A DNA stretch of 55,637 bases from Gammaproteobacteria bacterium (GCA_027452045.1 DAIDHH010000011.1:1-55637), one strand, 5' to 3'; positions 45,060 to 55,021 are shown, numbered from the stretch's first letter. The notes: a model not told the origin generated them from the sequence alone. Translations and numbers: made by a program.

Positions 45060-46664
45060 ATGCTTTCCACATTCAACGTCATGATGCAGTTCGGGGCCAA
45101 GCCGCTGTTCGAGCAGGTCACCGTCAAATTCGCCGATGGCAATCGCTACGGCCTGATCGGAGCCAACGGCTGCGGCAAATCGACGCTCATGAAGATCCTG
45201 AGCGGCGAGCTCGAGCAAAGCGCGGGCGACGTCGTGCTGCAGCCGGGCAGACGCCTCGGCACGCTCAAACAGAACCAATTCGCGTACGAAGACGAGCGGG
45301 TGCTCGATGTGGTGATGCAGGGCCACGTCGAGATGTGGCGCGCCATGCAGGAGCGGGACCGCATCTACGCCGACCCCAATGCCTCGGACGCGGACTACAT
45401 GAAGGCGGCTGAGCTGGAGGTGAAATACGGCGAGTACGGCGGATATGACGCCGAGGCGCGCGCCGGAAGCATCCTGAGCGACATCGGCATCGCCGAGGCG
45501 CTGCACGAGCGGCCGATGCGCGAGGTGGCGCCCGGATTGAAGCTGCGGGTCCTGCTGGCGCAGGCCTTGTTCTCGAAACCCGACGTGCTGCTGCTCGATG
45601 AGCCGACGAACAATCTCGACATCCACTCGATCCGCTGGCTCGAGGGCGTGCTGAACGACTATGACGCCACGATGGTCATCATCAGTCACGACCGGCGCTT
45701 TTTGAACCAGGTCTGCACGCACGTCGCCGACCTCGATTACCAGCAGCTCAAGGTCTATCCGGGCAACTACGATGACTTCATGCTGGCCTCGCTCCAGGCA
45801 CGCCAGCGAGTGGAAGCGGCCAATGCCAAGGCGCAGGAGCGCATCTCGGACCTGCAGGAATTCGTGCGCCGCTTCTCCGCCAATGCCTCGAAGGCACGCC
45901 AGGCAACCTCGCGCCGCCGGGAGCTCGAGAAGATCAAACTGGAAGAAGTTCGGCCATCTTCACGGCAAAATCCCTATATCCGCTTCGAACAGCGCAAGAA
46001 GCTGTACCACTCCGCGGTTTCCGTGGAAGGTCTGTCGTTCCGGTATCCTGGCGCCGAACGCGACGTCCTCAGGAAGGTCAGCTTCAATGTCCGCGCCGGC
46101 GAGCGGATCGCGATCATCGGCGCGAACGGGGTGGGCAAGACGACCCTTGCACGCTGCCTGATCGGCGAACTGAAGCCCACCGCGGGCGAGATCCTCTGGG
46201 TCGAGAACGCCGAGCCCGGCTACATGCCGCAGGACTCCCAAGCGGACTTCGCGGAGAAAGTCGACCTGTTCACGTGGATGTCCGAGTGGACGGGCAAGGC
46301 GGACGATGACCTGATCGTGCGCGCCACCCTCGGCCGCCTGCTCTTCTCGGGCGATGAGGTGAAGAAATCGGTCAAGGTGCTGTCCGGGGGCGAAAGGGGC
46401 CGGATGATCTACGGCAAGCTGATGCTGACCCGGCCGAACGTGCTGGTCATGGACGAGCCCACGAACCACATGGACATGGAAACCATCGAGTCCCTGCAGA
46501 CCGCGCTCGAGCTGTATCCCGGAACGCTGATCTTCGTGTCCCACGACCGCGAGTTCGTCAGCGGCCTTGCCACGCGAATCATCGAGCTGAAGGCCGATGG
46601 GACCATCGAGGATTTCACCGGGACCTTCGAGGAGTACCTGGCGGCACATCCGCTGGTCGCGTAA
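45060..46664 (+). CDS. ybiT: YbiT, ABC-F translation factor ATPase
   Basis: 534-residue ABC-F protein with two ATPase domains and the linker between them, no membrane segment; it acts on the ribosome near the exit site. First domain: [10 protein letters not shown], a degenerate signature APGLKLR and [11 protein letters not shown]; second domain: [18 protein letters not shown] and [10 protein letters not shown]. The linker [20 protein letters not shown] and the C-terminal [14 protein letters not shown] resemble E. coli YbiT closely, as does the degenerate first signature. The ATG at 45060 is preferred; the open frame upstream is an Arg/Pro-rich extension. Confidence 0.95.
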   Translation: MLSTFNVMMQFGAKPLFEQVTVKFADGNRYGLIGANGCGKSTLMKILSGELEQSAGDVVLQPGRRLGTLKQNQFAYEDERVLDVVMQGHVEMWRAMQERDRIYADPNASDADYMKAAELEVKYGEYGGYDAEARAGSILSDIGIAEALHERPMREVAPGLKLRVLLAQALFSKPDVLLLDEPTNNLDIHSIRWLEGVLNDYDATMVIISHDRRFLNQVCTHVADLDYQQLKVYPGNYDDFMLASLQARQRVEAANAKAQERISDLQEFVRRFSANASKARQATSRRRELEKIKLEEVRPSSRQNPYIRFEQRKKLYHSAVSVEGLSFRYPGAERDVLRKVSFNVRAGERIAIIGANGVGKTTLARCLIGELKPTAGEILWVENAEPGYMPQDSQADFAEKVDLFTWMSEWTGKADDDLIVRATLGRLLFSGDEVKKSVKVLSGGERGRMIYGKLMLTRPNVLVMDEPTNHMDMETIESLQTALELYPGTLIFVSHDREFVSGLATRIIELKADGTIEDFTGTFEEYLAAHPLVA

Positions 46665-46930
46665 CGGGCGGCCCGCCCTCGGGGATCCGCGGGAAAGGCC
46701 ATCCCCGGGGGCAGCTCACCGCCCGGGAATCCCTCGGGGGCACCTGCCGCACAGGCGCGCGGCAGCGCGATATGGCGCGCGGCGCGTCCGCACGAAAGTC
46801 TGGCAACCCCGCTCGATGTCCTGTAGTCTGCGGCGCTGGCTCGTGACCTTTCGGCTTGTCTGCCATGGCCCTGGCGCGCATTTTCGGCCAGTCTGCCCTG
46901 ACTCCATTCCTGCAAAGCTCGACGAACCAC

Positions 46931-46953
46931 AGTGGGAGCGGGTTGCACCCGCG
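46931..46953 (+). repeat. REP-like palindromic element
   Basis: AGTGGGAGCGGGTTGCACCC followed by GCG: the GTGGGAGCGGG head and hairpin GCGGGT-TGC-ACCCGC resemble repetitive extragenic palindromes common in pseudomonads and xanthomonads. Only one copy is seen in the window. It lies 31 bases before the RRM gene. Confidence 0.5.
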
Positions 46954-46983
46954 GCATCGATTTGCGTTCTAGTGAGAGCTGCA

Positions 46984-47265
46984 GTGACAAAATTATACGT
47001 TGGAAATCTTCCCTTTACGGCGACTGACGAGTCCGTTCGCGCCTTGTTCTCCAATCACGGCACGGTGGAGAAGGTATCGCTGATCACCGATCGCGACACC
47101 GGTCGTCCGCGTGGATTCGGGTTCGTCGAGATGTCGAATGCGGATGCGGCGCGAGCCATTCAGGCATTGGACGGCACTGATTTCGGCGGACGCCCGCTGA
47201 AGGTGAACGAAGCGCAGGAGCGCTCGGGCGGCGGCGGTCACCGCGGCGGCCCGCGTCGATACTGA
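46984..47265 (+). CDS. RRM-type RNA-binding protein
   Basis: 93-residue single-RRM protein: RNP2 KLYVGNL at the N terminus, RNP1 RGFGFVEM in the middle, and a Gly/Arg-rich tail (RSGGGGHRGGPRRY). Such short proteins bind single-stranded RNA and are often cold-inducible in gammaproteobacteria and cyanobacteria. The GTG at 46984 follows GAGAG; a GTG four codons earlier at 46972 is an alternative. The 319-base leader after ybiT carries a REP-like element. Confidence 0.9.
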   Translation: MTKLYVGNLPFTATDESVRALFSNHGTVEKVSLITDRDTGRPRGFGFVEMSNADAARAIQALDGTDFGGRPLKVNEAQERSGGGGHRGGPRRY

Positions 47266-47272
47266 GCAAGAG

Positions 47273-47300
47273 CTGCACGGCCGCGTAAGCGGCCGTGCAG
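47273..47300 (+). terminator. Terminator-like hairpin after the RRM gene
   Basis: Perfect 12-bp stem CTGCACGGCCGC / GCGGCCGTGCAG around the loop GTAA, 7 bases after the stop. No T-run follows, so it may stabilise the 3' end rather than terminate alone. Confidence 0.6.
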
Positions 47301-47815
47301 TCGCCTCAAACGCCCACCGCGACAGCGGCATCCCAAGAGAGGCGGAGGCGTCCTTGGCCACTGCGGGTATGTATCACGCAATGGGGCCGAGGAAGTTCGC
47401 GGGGGCGGAATGGCGCGGGCGCAAGCGACCGCGCCAGGCGGGGCATGCGCGCTCAGCATCGAGCATCGCAGAGCAAGACCTCATCGCCACGTCCAAAGCG
47501 CCAGAATGGCTCCCTTCCGTCCGTGACGCCTGACCGTTCCCGCCCTCAGGGAACGATCATCGCTCGCCGGCACACCACAGACGCCTCAACGGACCTCGCC
47601 CCGAACCCTCGCCAGTGGACGCGGGTTCTCCAGAGCATACGCATCGGCGACTGCGCCCGGCATCCGACGTGCATCACGCACGCCGCGCGCATCAATTTAC
47701 GTGAGAGCCGCGCCACAGCGGCCATGACGAAGCATTACGATCCGCCGCGCGACCGCGCGAATCGGGCTCGTCACCCTTGCAGAAACACAAATTCGAGACA
47801 CGTTGGGGGTATTCC
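47301..47815. other. Intergenic region, no gene recognised
   Basis: About 515 bases between the RRM gene and the desaturase gene. Open frames here are short and of biased composition. A small hairpin CGTTCCC-N7-GGGAACG lies at 47535-47555. Nothing else convincing. Confidence 0.55.
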
Positions 47816-48913
47816 GTGGATTCGATTGAATGCGTGAGGCGCCAGAAGTGCGCCATGATCAGCCAATATGCCGTATCCGATGATCTGCAGGGCCTCACCC
47901 AGGTTCTCGCGACCCTGATTCCGTTCGCGCTGCTTTGGTGGGCTGCAATCCGCCTGGCCGGCATATCTGTCTGGCTGGTCGCGCTCCCGTTGCCCCTCAT
48001 CATCCTGCTGAATGTCCGCGCCTTCGGCCTGATGCACGAGTGCGGCCACGGGAGCTTGTTTCGCAGCCGCAGGCTCAACCGCGCCACTGGCTTTCTCCTC
48101 GGCGTCATCTCCGGCATGCCCCAGTACGTCTGGGCGCAGCATCACAATTACCACCACGCTCACAACGGCAACTGGGAGAAATACCGCGGCCCCTACGCGA
48201 CACTCTCCGTCGACGAGTACGCGGCCCTCACCCCTGCCCGGCAGCGCATGTACCGGTACAAGTGCAGTGTGCTCGGCGCGCCTCTCGCAGGCTTCGTCTA
48301 CCTCATCTTCAATCCCCGCTTCACCTGGCTGCGCGGCAGCATTGGCCTGCTGATTCACACCATCAGGCGCAAGATCGCCGAGCCGGCCCTCTCGCTACGA
48401 GCTCATGCCGCGGCCTACCGGGCCCGCCACTGGAAGACGGCAAGAGAATATCGGCACATGCTGTGGAACAACGTCGCGCTGTTGAGCGCCTGGGCGATAA
48501 TGTGCGGCCTGTGCGGCGCGGCGCAGTTCTTCTCGATCTACGTTCTCAGCCTGTCGATCGCCGGCGGCGCGGGCATCGTGCTGTTCACGGTACAGCACAA
48601 CTTCCGGCACGCCTACGCGAGCGACACCGAACATTGGGACCCTGACGCCGGCGCGATCGAAGGCACGAGCTTCCTGGTGCTGCCGCGCTGGCTCAACTGG
48701 TGCACCGTCAATATCGGCTACCACCACATACACCATCTGTCGGCCAGCATCCCGGGCTACCGCCTGGTGAAATGCCATGAGGAGTATGCGCACCTGTTTT
48801 CACGCGTCACTCGCGTGAGGCTCGGCGAAGTCCTCGGCGCACTGAAATGCATCCTCTGGGACCGCCAGGCTCAGCAGATCATCTCCATCGCCGAATACCG
48901 GCAGCGCGCCTGA
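47816..48913 (+). CDS. Membrane-bound fatty acid desaturase
   Basis: 365-residue integral membrane di-iron desaturase (PF00487): His boxes HECGH, HHNYHH and YHHIHH are all present in order, between pairs of membrane helices. It inserts a double bond into a lipid acyl chain; regiospecificity cannot be told. The GTG at 47816 follows GGGGGT and is preferred to a TTG at 47777. Downstream a rho-independent terminator ends the transcript. Confidence 0.86.
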   Translation: MDSIECVRRQKCAMISQYAVSDDLQGLTQVLATLIPFALLWWAAIRLAGISVWLVALPLPLIILLNVRAFGLMHECGHGSLFRSRRLNRATGFLLGVISGMPQYVWAQHHNYHHAHNGNWEKYRGPYATLSVDEYAALTPARQRMYRYKCSVLGAPLAGFVYLIFNPRFTWLRGSIGLLIHTIRRKIAEPALSLRAHAAAYRARHWKTAREYRHMLWNNVALLSAWAIMCGLCGAAQFFSIYVLSLSIAGGAGIVLFTVQHNFRHAYASDTEHWDPDAGAIEGTSFLVLPRWLNWCTVNIGYHHIHHLSASIPGYRLVKCHEEYAHLFSRVTRVRLGEVLGALKCILWDRQAQQIISIAEYRQRA

Positions 48914-49004
48914 GGCGCGCAGGCGCCTCGGTAGTACCCGATCGACCGACGCTCGGCCGCGAGTCATGCAGCGGGCGGACAGGGTAGCAGATACGGGAAT
49001 GTAA

Positions 49005-49031
49005 CCGGCCACCCGCAGGTGGCCGGGTTTT
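49005..49031 (+). terminator. Rho-independent terminator
   Basis: Perfect stem CCGGCCACC / GGTGGCCGG with loop CGCA followed by G and TTTT, 92 bases after the desaturase stop and between it and a convergent gene. Confidence 0.75.
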
Positions 49032-49096
49032 GGGGGAAAGCCGCGCCTTTTGCCCAAACCGCGCCGGGCGGGGCAGGAGCCCCGATCCAGCGCTTC

Positions 49097-50158
49097 TCAA
49101 TAGACGATTTCGTGCGATATGTCGCACGCATTGGTGTCGTTCGACCAGGTGCTCTGCATGGCGTAGGCGCCATTGCCCATGCTGACATCCGCCGCGCCCC
49201 CCGGCTGTCCCGGACTGATCCAGGCGCACTCGTCACCATTCTCCTCGCCAGTGCTGGGATTGGTCCAGCCGCCCGAGGGCAGCATGTCGGTGAGCGTCTC
49301 GGCGTATTCGTGCCCGGCCACGATCGAGAAGCCGTCGTTGACCCCGGCAGGCCCGGGGTTGACGAAGTTCTGTCCGCAGCTGGTCCCGAGATCATCCACG
49401 TACGGCATGTTGGTATAGGCAATGGGGCCATATGAGGAGGTCGTGTAATCATGCCAGGCGCAGAAACTCGCGTGGCCGAAGCCATCGGGACTGGTTCCCG
49501 ATGGGGACACCACGAGATACATGACGTAGCGATTGGATGAGGCGGTGGTGTTGCCGAAATGTGCCGCGGCAGCAACCGCTTCGGCGGCGATCTGGCTGGT
49601 CTTGGCGCGACTCGGCGCCGGGCTCCCCGAGTCGTACCACACACCCGCGAGGGCGCCGCCCGTCGGATAGCCGACCTGCACCGCACCTGCGCTCGGGCAG
49701 GAGGTCATCCCTTGGGCGACGCCGCTCCCGTCACAGTACTGGGTCATGGTGCCGGACCACAGCTCGCCGCCGGTGCCGATGCCAGTGAACAGGTTGGTCA
49801 GATAATGCGCCGCCCCGTCGGGATCCCCGCTCGAGGTCTGCCACTGGCTCCCCCAGAAGACCAGGTACACGCGCGGCGTGCCGCTCACGACACCGATGCC
49901 GCTGGTGCCGCCGCCGTACGCGAGAATGTCCGATGCGCCTCCCTTGCCGTGAGCGCCGTGCACCTTGGCCCACTGTGCGATCAGACTGGCCACCTCCCGG
50001 GTGGGCACCGCGCCATGGCGATAGGGGTGCTGGAAGCTCGGAGCATAGGGATTGGCGTTCAGTCCCCCTGGCTGCGCGGCCGATGCCTGGGCCGTTATCA
50101 GACCTCCGACGATCAGAGCGGCCGCAGCCGACCTCGAGATGTGCGCGAGTGTGTGCAT
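49097..50158 (-). CDS. Secreted protein with a HExxE motif
   Basis: 353-residue exported protein, signal peptide AALIVGGLITAQASA. The body resembles secreted proteins of actinobacteria and EXORDIUM-like proteins (PRVYLVFWGSQW at the start, GFSIVAGHEYAETLTDM late, then ENGDECAW and a C-terminal NACDISHEIVY). The HEYAE motif suggests metal binding, but peptidase activity is not established. GGGGACAG precedes the ATG at 50158. Convergent with the desaturase. Confidence 0.6.
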   Translation of the reverse strand: MHTLAHISRSAAAALIVGGLITAQASAAQPGGLNANPYAPSFQHPYRHGAVPTREVASLIAQWAKVHGAHGKGGASDILAYGGGTSGIGVVSGTPRVYLVFWGSQWQTSSGDPDGAAHYLTNLFTGIGTGGELWSGTMTQYCDGSGVAQGMTSCPSAGAVQVGYPTGGALAGVWYDSGSPAPSRAKTSQIAAEAVAAAAHFGNTTASSNRYVMYLVVSPSGTSPDGFGHASFCAWHDYTTSSYGPIAYTNMPYVDDLGTSCGQNFVNPGPAGVNDGFSIVAGHEYAETLTDMLPSGGWTNPSTGEENGDECAWISPGQPGGAADVSMGNGAYAMQSTWSNDTNACDISHEIVY

Positions 50159-50697
50159 GGATCTGTCCCCCATTGAGCGCTTATTGGTATTCGGGCACGG
50201 CGATTTGCCGGGCGACATTCACCGGCGATTGAACGCCCGGTGCTTCGCACCAGTGTTTTCACCGATTTACCGGCATTCCATGCGTTCCAGCGGCCTCCCC
50301 AGGACGCCCTGTTCTTACGCAGGCGCGAGTCATCATAGTCGCGCCGCCTCTCCGGTCAAGAGTGCCGATGCGTTGCGCGAGCACAACGACTTTGCCGCAA
50401 AGCAGCCAGCCAGGTCATCCGTGCGCGGCTGATGCGGGCTTGGCACCGGGCGCCGCCGCAACCACGGACCCGCCGCTTCGGTTCCTCGATGTCCGACACT
50501 CCGCCAGAATCGAGGCGCTTCGGCTCTGGATTCAAATCAGGATCTTGGAGATCTACCTGACCTTCTGCATGGGCATTTCGGTCTTGAGGTTCCAGACCTC
50601 CTTGAGCGTGCCCGGATGTCACCGGATTCCTCGAGCAACCGCACCCGGCGCGGACATGGCGAGGGAGATGCCTCTCCTTGCTCTTCCGGCGCGCTCG
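50159..50697. other. Intergenic region, no gene recognised
   Basis: About 540 bases with only short overlapping open frames of no family resemblance. No clear repeat or terminator. Confidence 0.5.
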
Positions 50698-52824
50698 TCA
50701 GTAACGACACGAAAGTTGTAGTCCGACGGTCCTCGGACGGATCCGGCCCAAATATTCCGTGAATGCGCCATAGCCCGGAATCGGCGCCTTTTGATAGTTG
50801 TTAAGGTTGTCCACGAAAAGAGTTGCCGTCCACCGCTGTCTGAACGCGAGCGATAGACTTGCCCTGGACGAAAGCAGCGGATCACCGCGACCCGTGACCA
50901 CCGCAGAACCGAGCTGGACCGTGTTATCCAGACTCGAGACATAGTTACCCCCAAGCGAAATGTGTCCGGTGAAGCCGCCTGCACCCAGGGGTATCGTATA
51001 GTCGACGGCAGCGCTGGCTGTATATTCGGCGGAAAAATTCAGACGCCCTCCCTGCGGAAAGAGCAGCGCTCCGCCTGAGTAAACGTTCCGGTCCATGTGC
51101 AGGTCATTCCAGCTGAAGGTCCCGCTGAAAGTCAGTCGGTCGACCGGCGCGATCGTCGCATCCAGATCCACGCCCTTCCCGCTGGCGGAATGGCCGTTTA
51201 TCGTTCCCGCAAAAGGGAGTCCGTTTACGGTGACAGTAACGTTCTGCTGCACACGCCGCCATTCCATGTAATAGACAGACAAGTCCAAAACGAGCCGACC
51301 GGCAAGGAAATTGCCTTTTGAGCCTACCTCGTAGTTCTTCAGTACATCGGGTTCCGTGGACGGCAGCACCGCGGAGGGCGCATTCTGCGGAAAACCGCTG
51401 CGGAAGCCCTCGGAATACGAGGCATAGACCATCAAACTTCGTCGTGGGTGCCAGGCAACCACTGCGCGGGGCGTAGTGGCTGCCGCCGTGCTGGCGCCGG
51501 GCACGACTGGCGCATTCGTTCCCGTCTGGTCGTTCTGCGATATGTCGTCGTGAAAGTACCTAAGCCCCGCCGTCAACTCGAGTCTCCCGTCAAAAAGAAG
51601 ACGGGTTAACTCTCCGTAGACTGCGTCCGATTTCGATTCATCAATATAGTGAAGACCAAAGGCGAACTGCGGTATGTCCTGCGCCAGATTCTCCGTAGCC
51701 TTGCGATACATGTTACCAATCAGCCAACGCCACGGTCCCTCATCGGAAGAGACCGCTTGCACCTCTTCCGCGAACACCCGGGAACCCAGGCTGGTTCCTA
51801 ACTCAGTCGCCAAACCCTCGAACGGCGTGAAATCGAGATTGCTATTGCTCGAATAGTCAAGATAGCTCGTCGTACTCGTGATTGAGAGAGCCGCGGCCTG
51901 ATAGGCCACCTTGAGGCCCGTTGTGGTATATCCATTGTGAATGGGTTCCGGGAAACGCGTCGAGTTGAACCGTGGAGCATCCCCCGTAGATGGCCCGCCG
52001 TAGTCGTCTCTGGAATTCCACACCGAGAGAGCAACCGACAGCGCCTCCGTCGGCCGGGCATTGACCTTGAGCCGAAGATTCCGCAGACGTGCATCGTTGA
52101 AGTTGTGCTTGAGTGTGGTATTTATCCACCCGCTCTCATTTTGATATCCTACAACCGCTCGCGCAGCCAGCTTGTCTTTGATTAGCGGCACATTGAGAGC
52201 CATATCCGCGCGATAATTACCACCGCCACCATCAGTACTCGACCCCGAGACTCTTCCCTTGATCAGGTACTCGTGCAGGTTCGCGTCATTCGTCAGGATG
52301 CGCACCACTCCGTTCAGCGCATTCGCCCCGTACAACGTGCCCTGAGGGCCCCTCAGAACCTCTATCCGCTGCAAATCGTAGGCGTCCTCATCGGGGGCTA
52401 TGGCCTCCTTCACCAGCCCAAAGGGCATGGAGTCAACGTAGTACGCCACCGTGCCCGCGCCATTTAGCATTGCCTCCCCCGCGCTCACGCCGCGCATCAT
52501 CACGAGCGTGCCTCCTCCCTGATAGGACTTCATCGTGGCAACTCCAGGGACGGCATTGAGTATCTGGGAGATTCCTTGACTGGTAGCGGCATCCAATGCC
52601 GTTCCGCTCAGAACCGTGATGGAAATGGGCACTTTCTGCAACCGCTGCTTGCGCTTCTGGGCTGTGACCACGACTCCTTCGAGCTGCGCGATTGGCTGCG
52701 ACACAGTCTCCATTGCCCCGCCTGAGCTGGAATTCCCCATCGCACCGTTCTGATTTGCGCAGGCGAGACTGACTGCAATCATCTGGGCAATAGCGCCGCA
52801 CCATAGCCAAGCGCCGATGCGCAT
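50698..52824 (-). CDS. TonB-dependent outer-membrane receptor
   Basis: 708-residue receptor: signal peptide, plug domain starting EGVVVTAQKRKQRLQKVPIS, plug motif LRGPQGTLYGANALNGVV, and a C-terminal 22-strand barrel ending in Tyr (LSCRY). It takes up a siderophore, cobalamin, or a sugar or peptide in TonB-dependent fashion; ligand unknown. The ATG at 52824 (MRIGAWLWCG) is likely; a GTG at 52863 is possible. Codon use is less GC-biased than in its neighbours, suggesting acquisition. Confidence 0.88.
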   Translation of the reverse strand: MRIGAWLWCGAIAQMIAVSLACANQNGAMGNSSSGGAMETVSQPIAQLEGVVVTAQKRKQRLQKVPISITVLSGTALDAATSQGISQILNAVPGVATMKSYQGGGTLVMMRGVSAGEAMLNGAGTVAYYVDSMPFGLVKEAIAPDEDAYDLQRIEVLRGPQGTLYGANALNGVVRILTNDANLHEYLIKGRVSGSSTDGGGGNYRADMALNVPLIKDKLAARAVVGYQNESGWINTTLKHNFNDARLRNLRLKVNARPTEALSVALSVWNSRDDYGGPSTGDAPRFNSTRFPEPIHNGYTTTGLKVAYQAAALSITSTTSYLDYSSNSNLDFTPFEGLATELGTSLGSRVFAEEVQAVSSDEGPWRWLIGNMYRKATENLAQDIPQFAFGLHYIDESKSDAVYGELTRLLFDGRLELTAGLRYFHDDISQNDQTGTNAPVVPGASTAAATTPRAVVAWHPRRSLMVYASYSEGFRSGFPQNAPSAVLPSTEPDVLKNYEVGSKGNFLAGRLVLDLSVYYMEWRRVQQNVTVTVNGLPFAGTINGHSASGKGVDLDATIAPVDRLTFSGTFSWNDLHMDRNVYSGGALLFPQGGRLNFSAEYTASAAVDYTIPLGAGGFTGHISLGGNYVSSLDNTVQLGSAVVTGRGDPLLSSRASLSLAFRQRWTATLFVDNLNNYQKAPIPGYGAFTEYLGRIRPRTVGLQLSCRY

Positions 52825-53645
52825 GCTGCGACGCCCTGGAGTCTGCCCATCAGTTGTTGTCACTTCTCCCCCAACACGCTTTCGCTGTAATCGATGGACG
52901 GCACTGATACGCACCACATCGCAGTTTCGGCGATCTCGTTCACAGCGATCAATCTGAATATTTCTTCGTACAAGCTCTACATGTGCGGCCACACAGTGAC
53001 TTCACGGAGCTCATTTCGCCAGGTGCTCGAAGGCATAAGCCTCGCATTCTTCTGCTCTGCAAAGGACCCGCCAGTCCCTGATCGATGTATTGCGAACCAG
53101 TGCTCAATCAAGAATGCGGTGACCGATCTCAAGCAAAACGCGGACTGGGCCCGCGTGAATCGGCGCGCATTGCAAACCGTGATTGACCAGCACCACTCCT
53201 ATCATTAGTACGCACACCTCGCGAAACTGACAATAGTCATCTCCGCAACTATCGCGCAGGGTGGCATCCCTATCGTGGGAGCCCATTTCGCTCCTGGAAA
53301 GGAGCCAGAATACGGCAAGGAGGCCAGAAGCCGGGCCAGCTCCGCAAGGACACTGCCCGACTTCACGAGGAGTATCACTCAAGTCGTTGTATCGTGGTAA
53401 CGGCGGCTACCACACTGAGGACGCCGCTGAGGACGCCGCTGAGGGCGCCGCCGAGCACGACATCGGCGAGGCCACTGAGCTTGATATCGTGACGCCGCGA
53501 AGAACCCTCGCCGGGGACGACACCACTAGACGCGCCAGATGCAGGAGTACCAACTGCCTGTTTTAGACCAAGTCTAGGTTTATAGGGTCCTTATTGAAGA
53601 ATTTGACTTCCAGGTACTCCGCGGCTTCTCATTGATTTCATTGAT
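52825..53645. other. Non-coding stretch between receptor and repeat
   Basis: About 820 bases without a recognised gene. Short open frames on both strands do not resemble known proteins. A 12-bp tandem repeat lies at 53415-53450. The stretch may be scarred insertion DNA. Confidence 0.5.
53415..53450 (+). repeat. 12-bp tandem repeat, three copies
   Basis: CTGAGGACGCCG twice, then CTGAGGGCGCCG, in direct succession. In one frame this encodes Glu-Asp-Ala-Ala, but no gene is supported here. Confidence 0.75.
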
Positions 53646-53801
53646 CGAGGGAGAGGGACGCGAACCCTCGACCCCGGCATGATGAGCTCGCTGCTCCGCT
53701 CGAGACAGGCTTTATATTCAAAAACTTGCCAACGGACGCACCGTTGCGATTGGCACGACGAAGCACCACCGAGCACGACCGGTTCCCGCAAGATTCCCGC
53801 A
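53646..53801. repeat. Direct repeat, left copy, with a tRNA 3'-end-like sequence
   Basis: 156 bp aligned with 55051-55206 at a constant offset of 1405 bp, about three quarters identical by eye. On the minus strand it contains a T-arm (GAGGG TTCGCGT CCCTC) and a sequence like the 3' part of a tRNA, as seen at integration sites. It lies just before the Fic gene. Confidence 0.75.
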
Positions 53802-53810
53802 ATCTTCTGT

Positions 53811-53912
53811 CTCCGCGTGCGGAGAATACGATCCTAATATCCGCATTGCTCGCGGAGATTAAACTTGCCGCCGCGGAGGATAGGCAGCATAATCTCCGCA
53901 TTATAAGCGGAG
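53811..53912. promoter_or_regulatory. Repeated palindromic operator of the fic gene
   Basis: Three inverted repeats of CTCCGC/GCGGAG: 53811-53824 (2-base centre), 53840-53856 (TCCGC-N7-GCGGA) and 53894-53912 (7-base centre ATTATAA), plus half site GCGGAG at 53873-53878. The last ends 5 bases before the fic start, so it should block translation or transcription when bound. Autorepression by the C-terminal winged helix of the Fic protein is inferred. Confidence 0.6.
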
Positions 53913-53917
53913 CTTAA

Positions 53918-55021
53918 GTGTATATCTGGGAGCTCAGAGACTGGCCTGACCTCACCTGGGACTGCGGACACCTTGCCACCTCGCTCGCGCAGGTATCCCG
54001 CGAACAAGGCCGTCTGCTCGGCAGAATGCAGAGCCTCGGATTCGATCTTCGCCGCGAGGCGCAGCTGAGCACCCTGACCGAGGACGTGGTCCGCTCGAGC
54101 GAGATCGAAGGCCAGAAACTCGATGCTGATCAAGTTAGATCCTCGATAGCACGGCGGCTCGGCATGGACATTGGCGGGCTGACGCCGGTCGATCGCGATG
54201 TCGAGGGTGTTGTCGAAATGATGCTGGACGCGACGACTCATTACGTGCGGCCCCTGACGGCGGACCGATTGTTCGACTGGCACGCCGCACTCTTCCCGAC
54301 GGGCCGCAGCGGCATGCAAAGAATTACGGTCGGCACGTGGCGCGATGACAACATCGGGCCGATGCAGGTCGTCTCGGGCCCGATCGGGCGGCAGAGAGTG
54401 CATTACGAAGTGCCGCCCGCTGCGCGGGTCCCGGAAGAAATGAATCGCTTCCTGCGATGGTTCGAATCTCCTGGCGGTGCCGATCCGCTGCTGGTCGCGG
54501 GGCTCGCACATCTGTGGTTCGTTACCGTCCATCCATTTGAAGACGGCAACGGGCGCATCGCGCGCGCGATTGCCGATATGGCGCTCGCCCGTACCGAACG
54601 GAGCAACCAGCGTTTCTACAGCCTGTCAGGACAGATTCGCCGCGAGCGCGCCGACTATTACATGATGCTCGAGCATACGCAGAAGGGCACGCTCGACGTT
54701 ACGCCATGGCAGGAATGGTTTCTCTCCTGCCTGAGGCGTGCGATCGAAAGCTCGCAAGACACGCTGCGCGCCGTCTTACAGAAGGCGCATTTCTGGGAAC
54801 GCTTCGCACAACAGCGACTGAACGCACGGCAAGTGAAGGTGCTGAACCAGCTTCTTGACGGCTTCGAGGGAAAGCTCACGACCTCGAAATGGGCCAAACT
54901 GACCAAGAGCTCACAGGACACTGCTTACCGCGACATCATGGATCTGGTCGAGCGGGGCGCGCTGCGCAAAGGTCCCGCCGGTGGCCGCAGCACCAGTTAC
55001 TCGCTCGCAATCGACAATTAG
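53918..55021 (+). CDS. Fic-family protein with DUF4172 domain
   Basis: 367-residue Fic enzyme that probably transfers AMP from ATP to a target protein. An N-terminal DUF4172-like domain (YIWELRDWPDLTW) contains the inhibitory helix RSSEIEG near residue 62, whose glutamate blocks ATP in class II Fic proteins. The catalytic loop HPFEDGNGRIAR starts at H205. The C-terminal ~80 residues form a winged helix (SKWAKLTKSSQDTAYRDI). GTG start at 53918. It sits between direct repeats and behind palindromes, as in toxin-like accessory genes. Confidence 0.92.
   Translation: MYIWELRDWPDLTWDCGHLATSLAQVSREQGRLLGRMQSLGFDLRREAQLSTLTEDVVRSSEIEGQKLDADQVRSSIARRLGMDIGGLTPVDRDVEGVVEMMLDATTHYVRPLTADRLFDWHAALFPTGRSGMQRITVGTWRDDNIGPMQVVSGPIGRQRVHYEVPPAARVPEEMNRFLRWFESPGGADPLLVAGLAHLWFVTVHPFEDGNGRIARAIADMALARTERSNQRFYSLSGQIRRERADYYMMLEHTQKGTLDVTPWQEWFLSCLRRAIESSQDTLRAVLQKAHFWERFAQQRLNARQVKVLNQLLDGFEGKLTTSKWAKLTKSSQDTAYRDIMDLVERGALRKGPAGGRSTSYSLAIDN

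Noticed and set aside
47295-47837. 180-codon open frame before the desaturase
   Set aside because: Arg-rich, no family features, no ribosome-binding site, and it runs into the desaturase gene.
53261-53566. 101-codon open frame with DAAE repeats
   Set aside because: Its repeat comes from a 12-bp tandem repeat and nothing else supports coding.
53646-53801. Complete tRNA gene on the minus strand
   Set aside because: Only a T-arm and 3' part are recognisable; D-arm and a paired anticodon stem are missing, and the same holds for 55051-55206.
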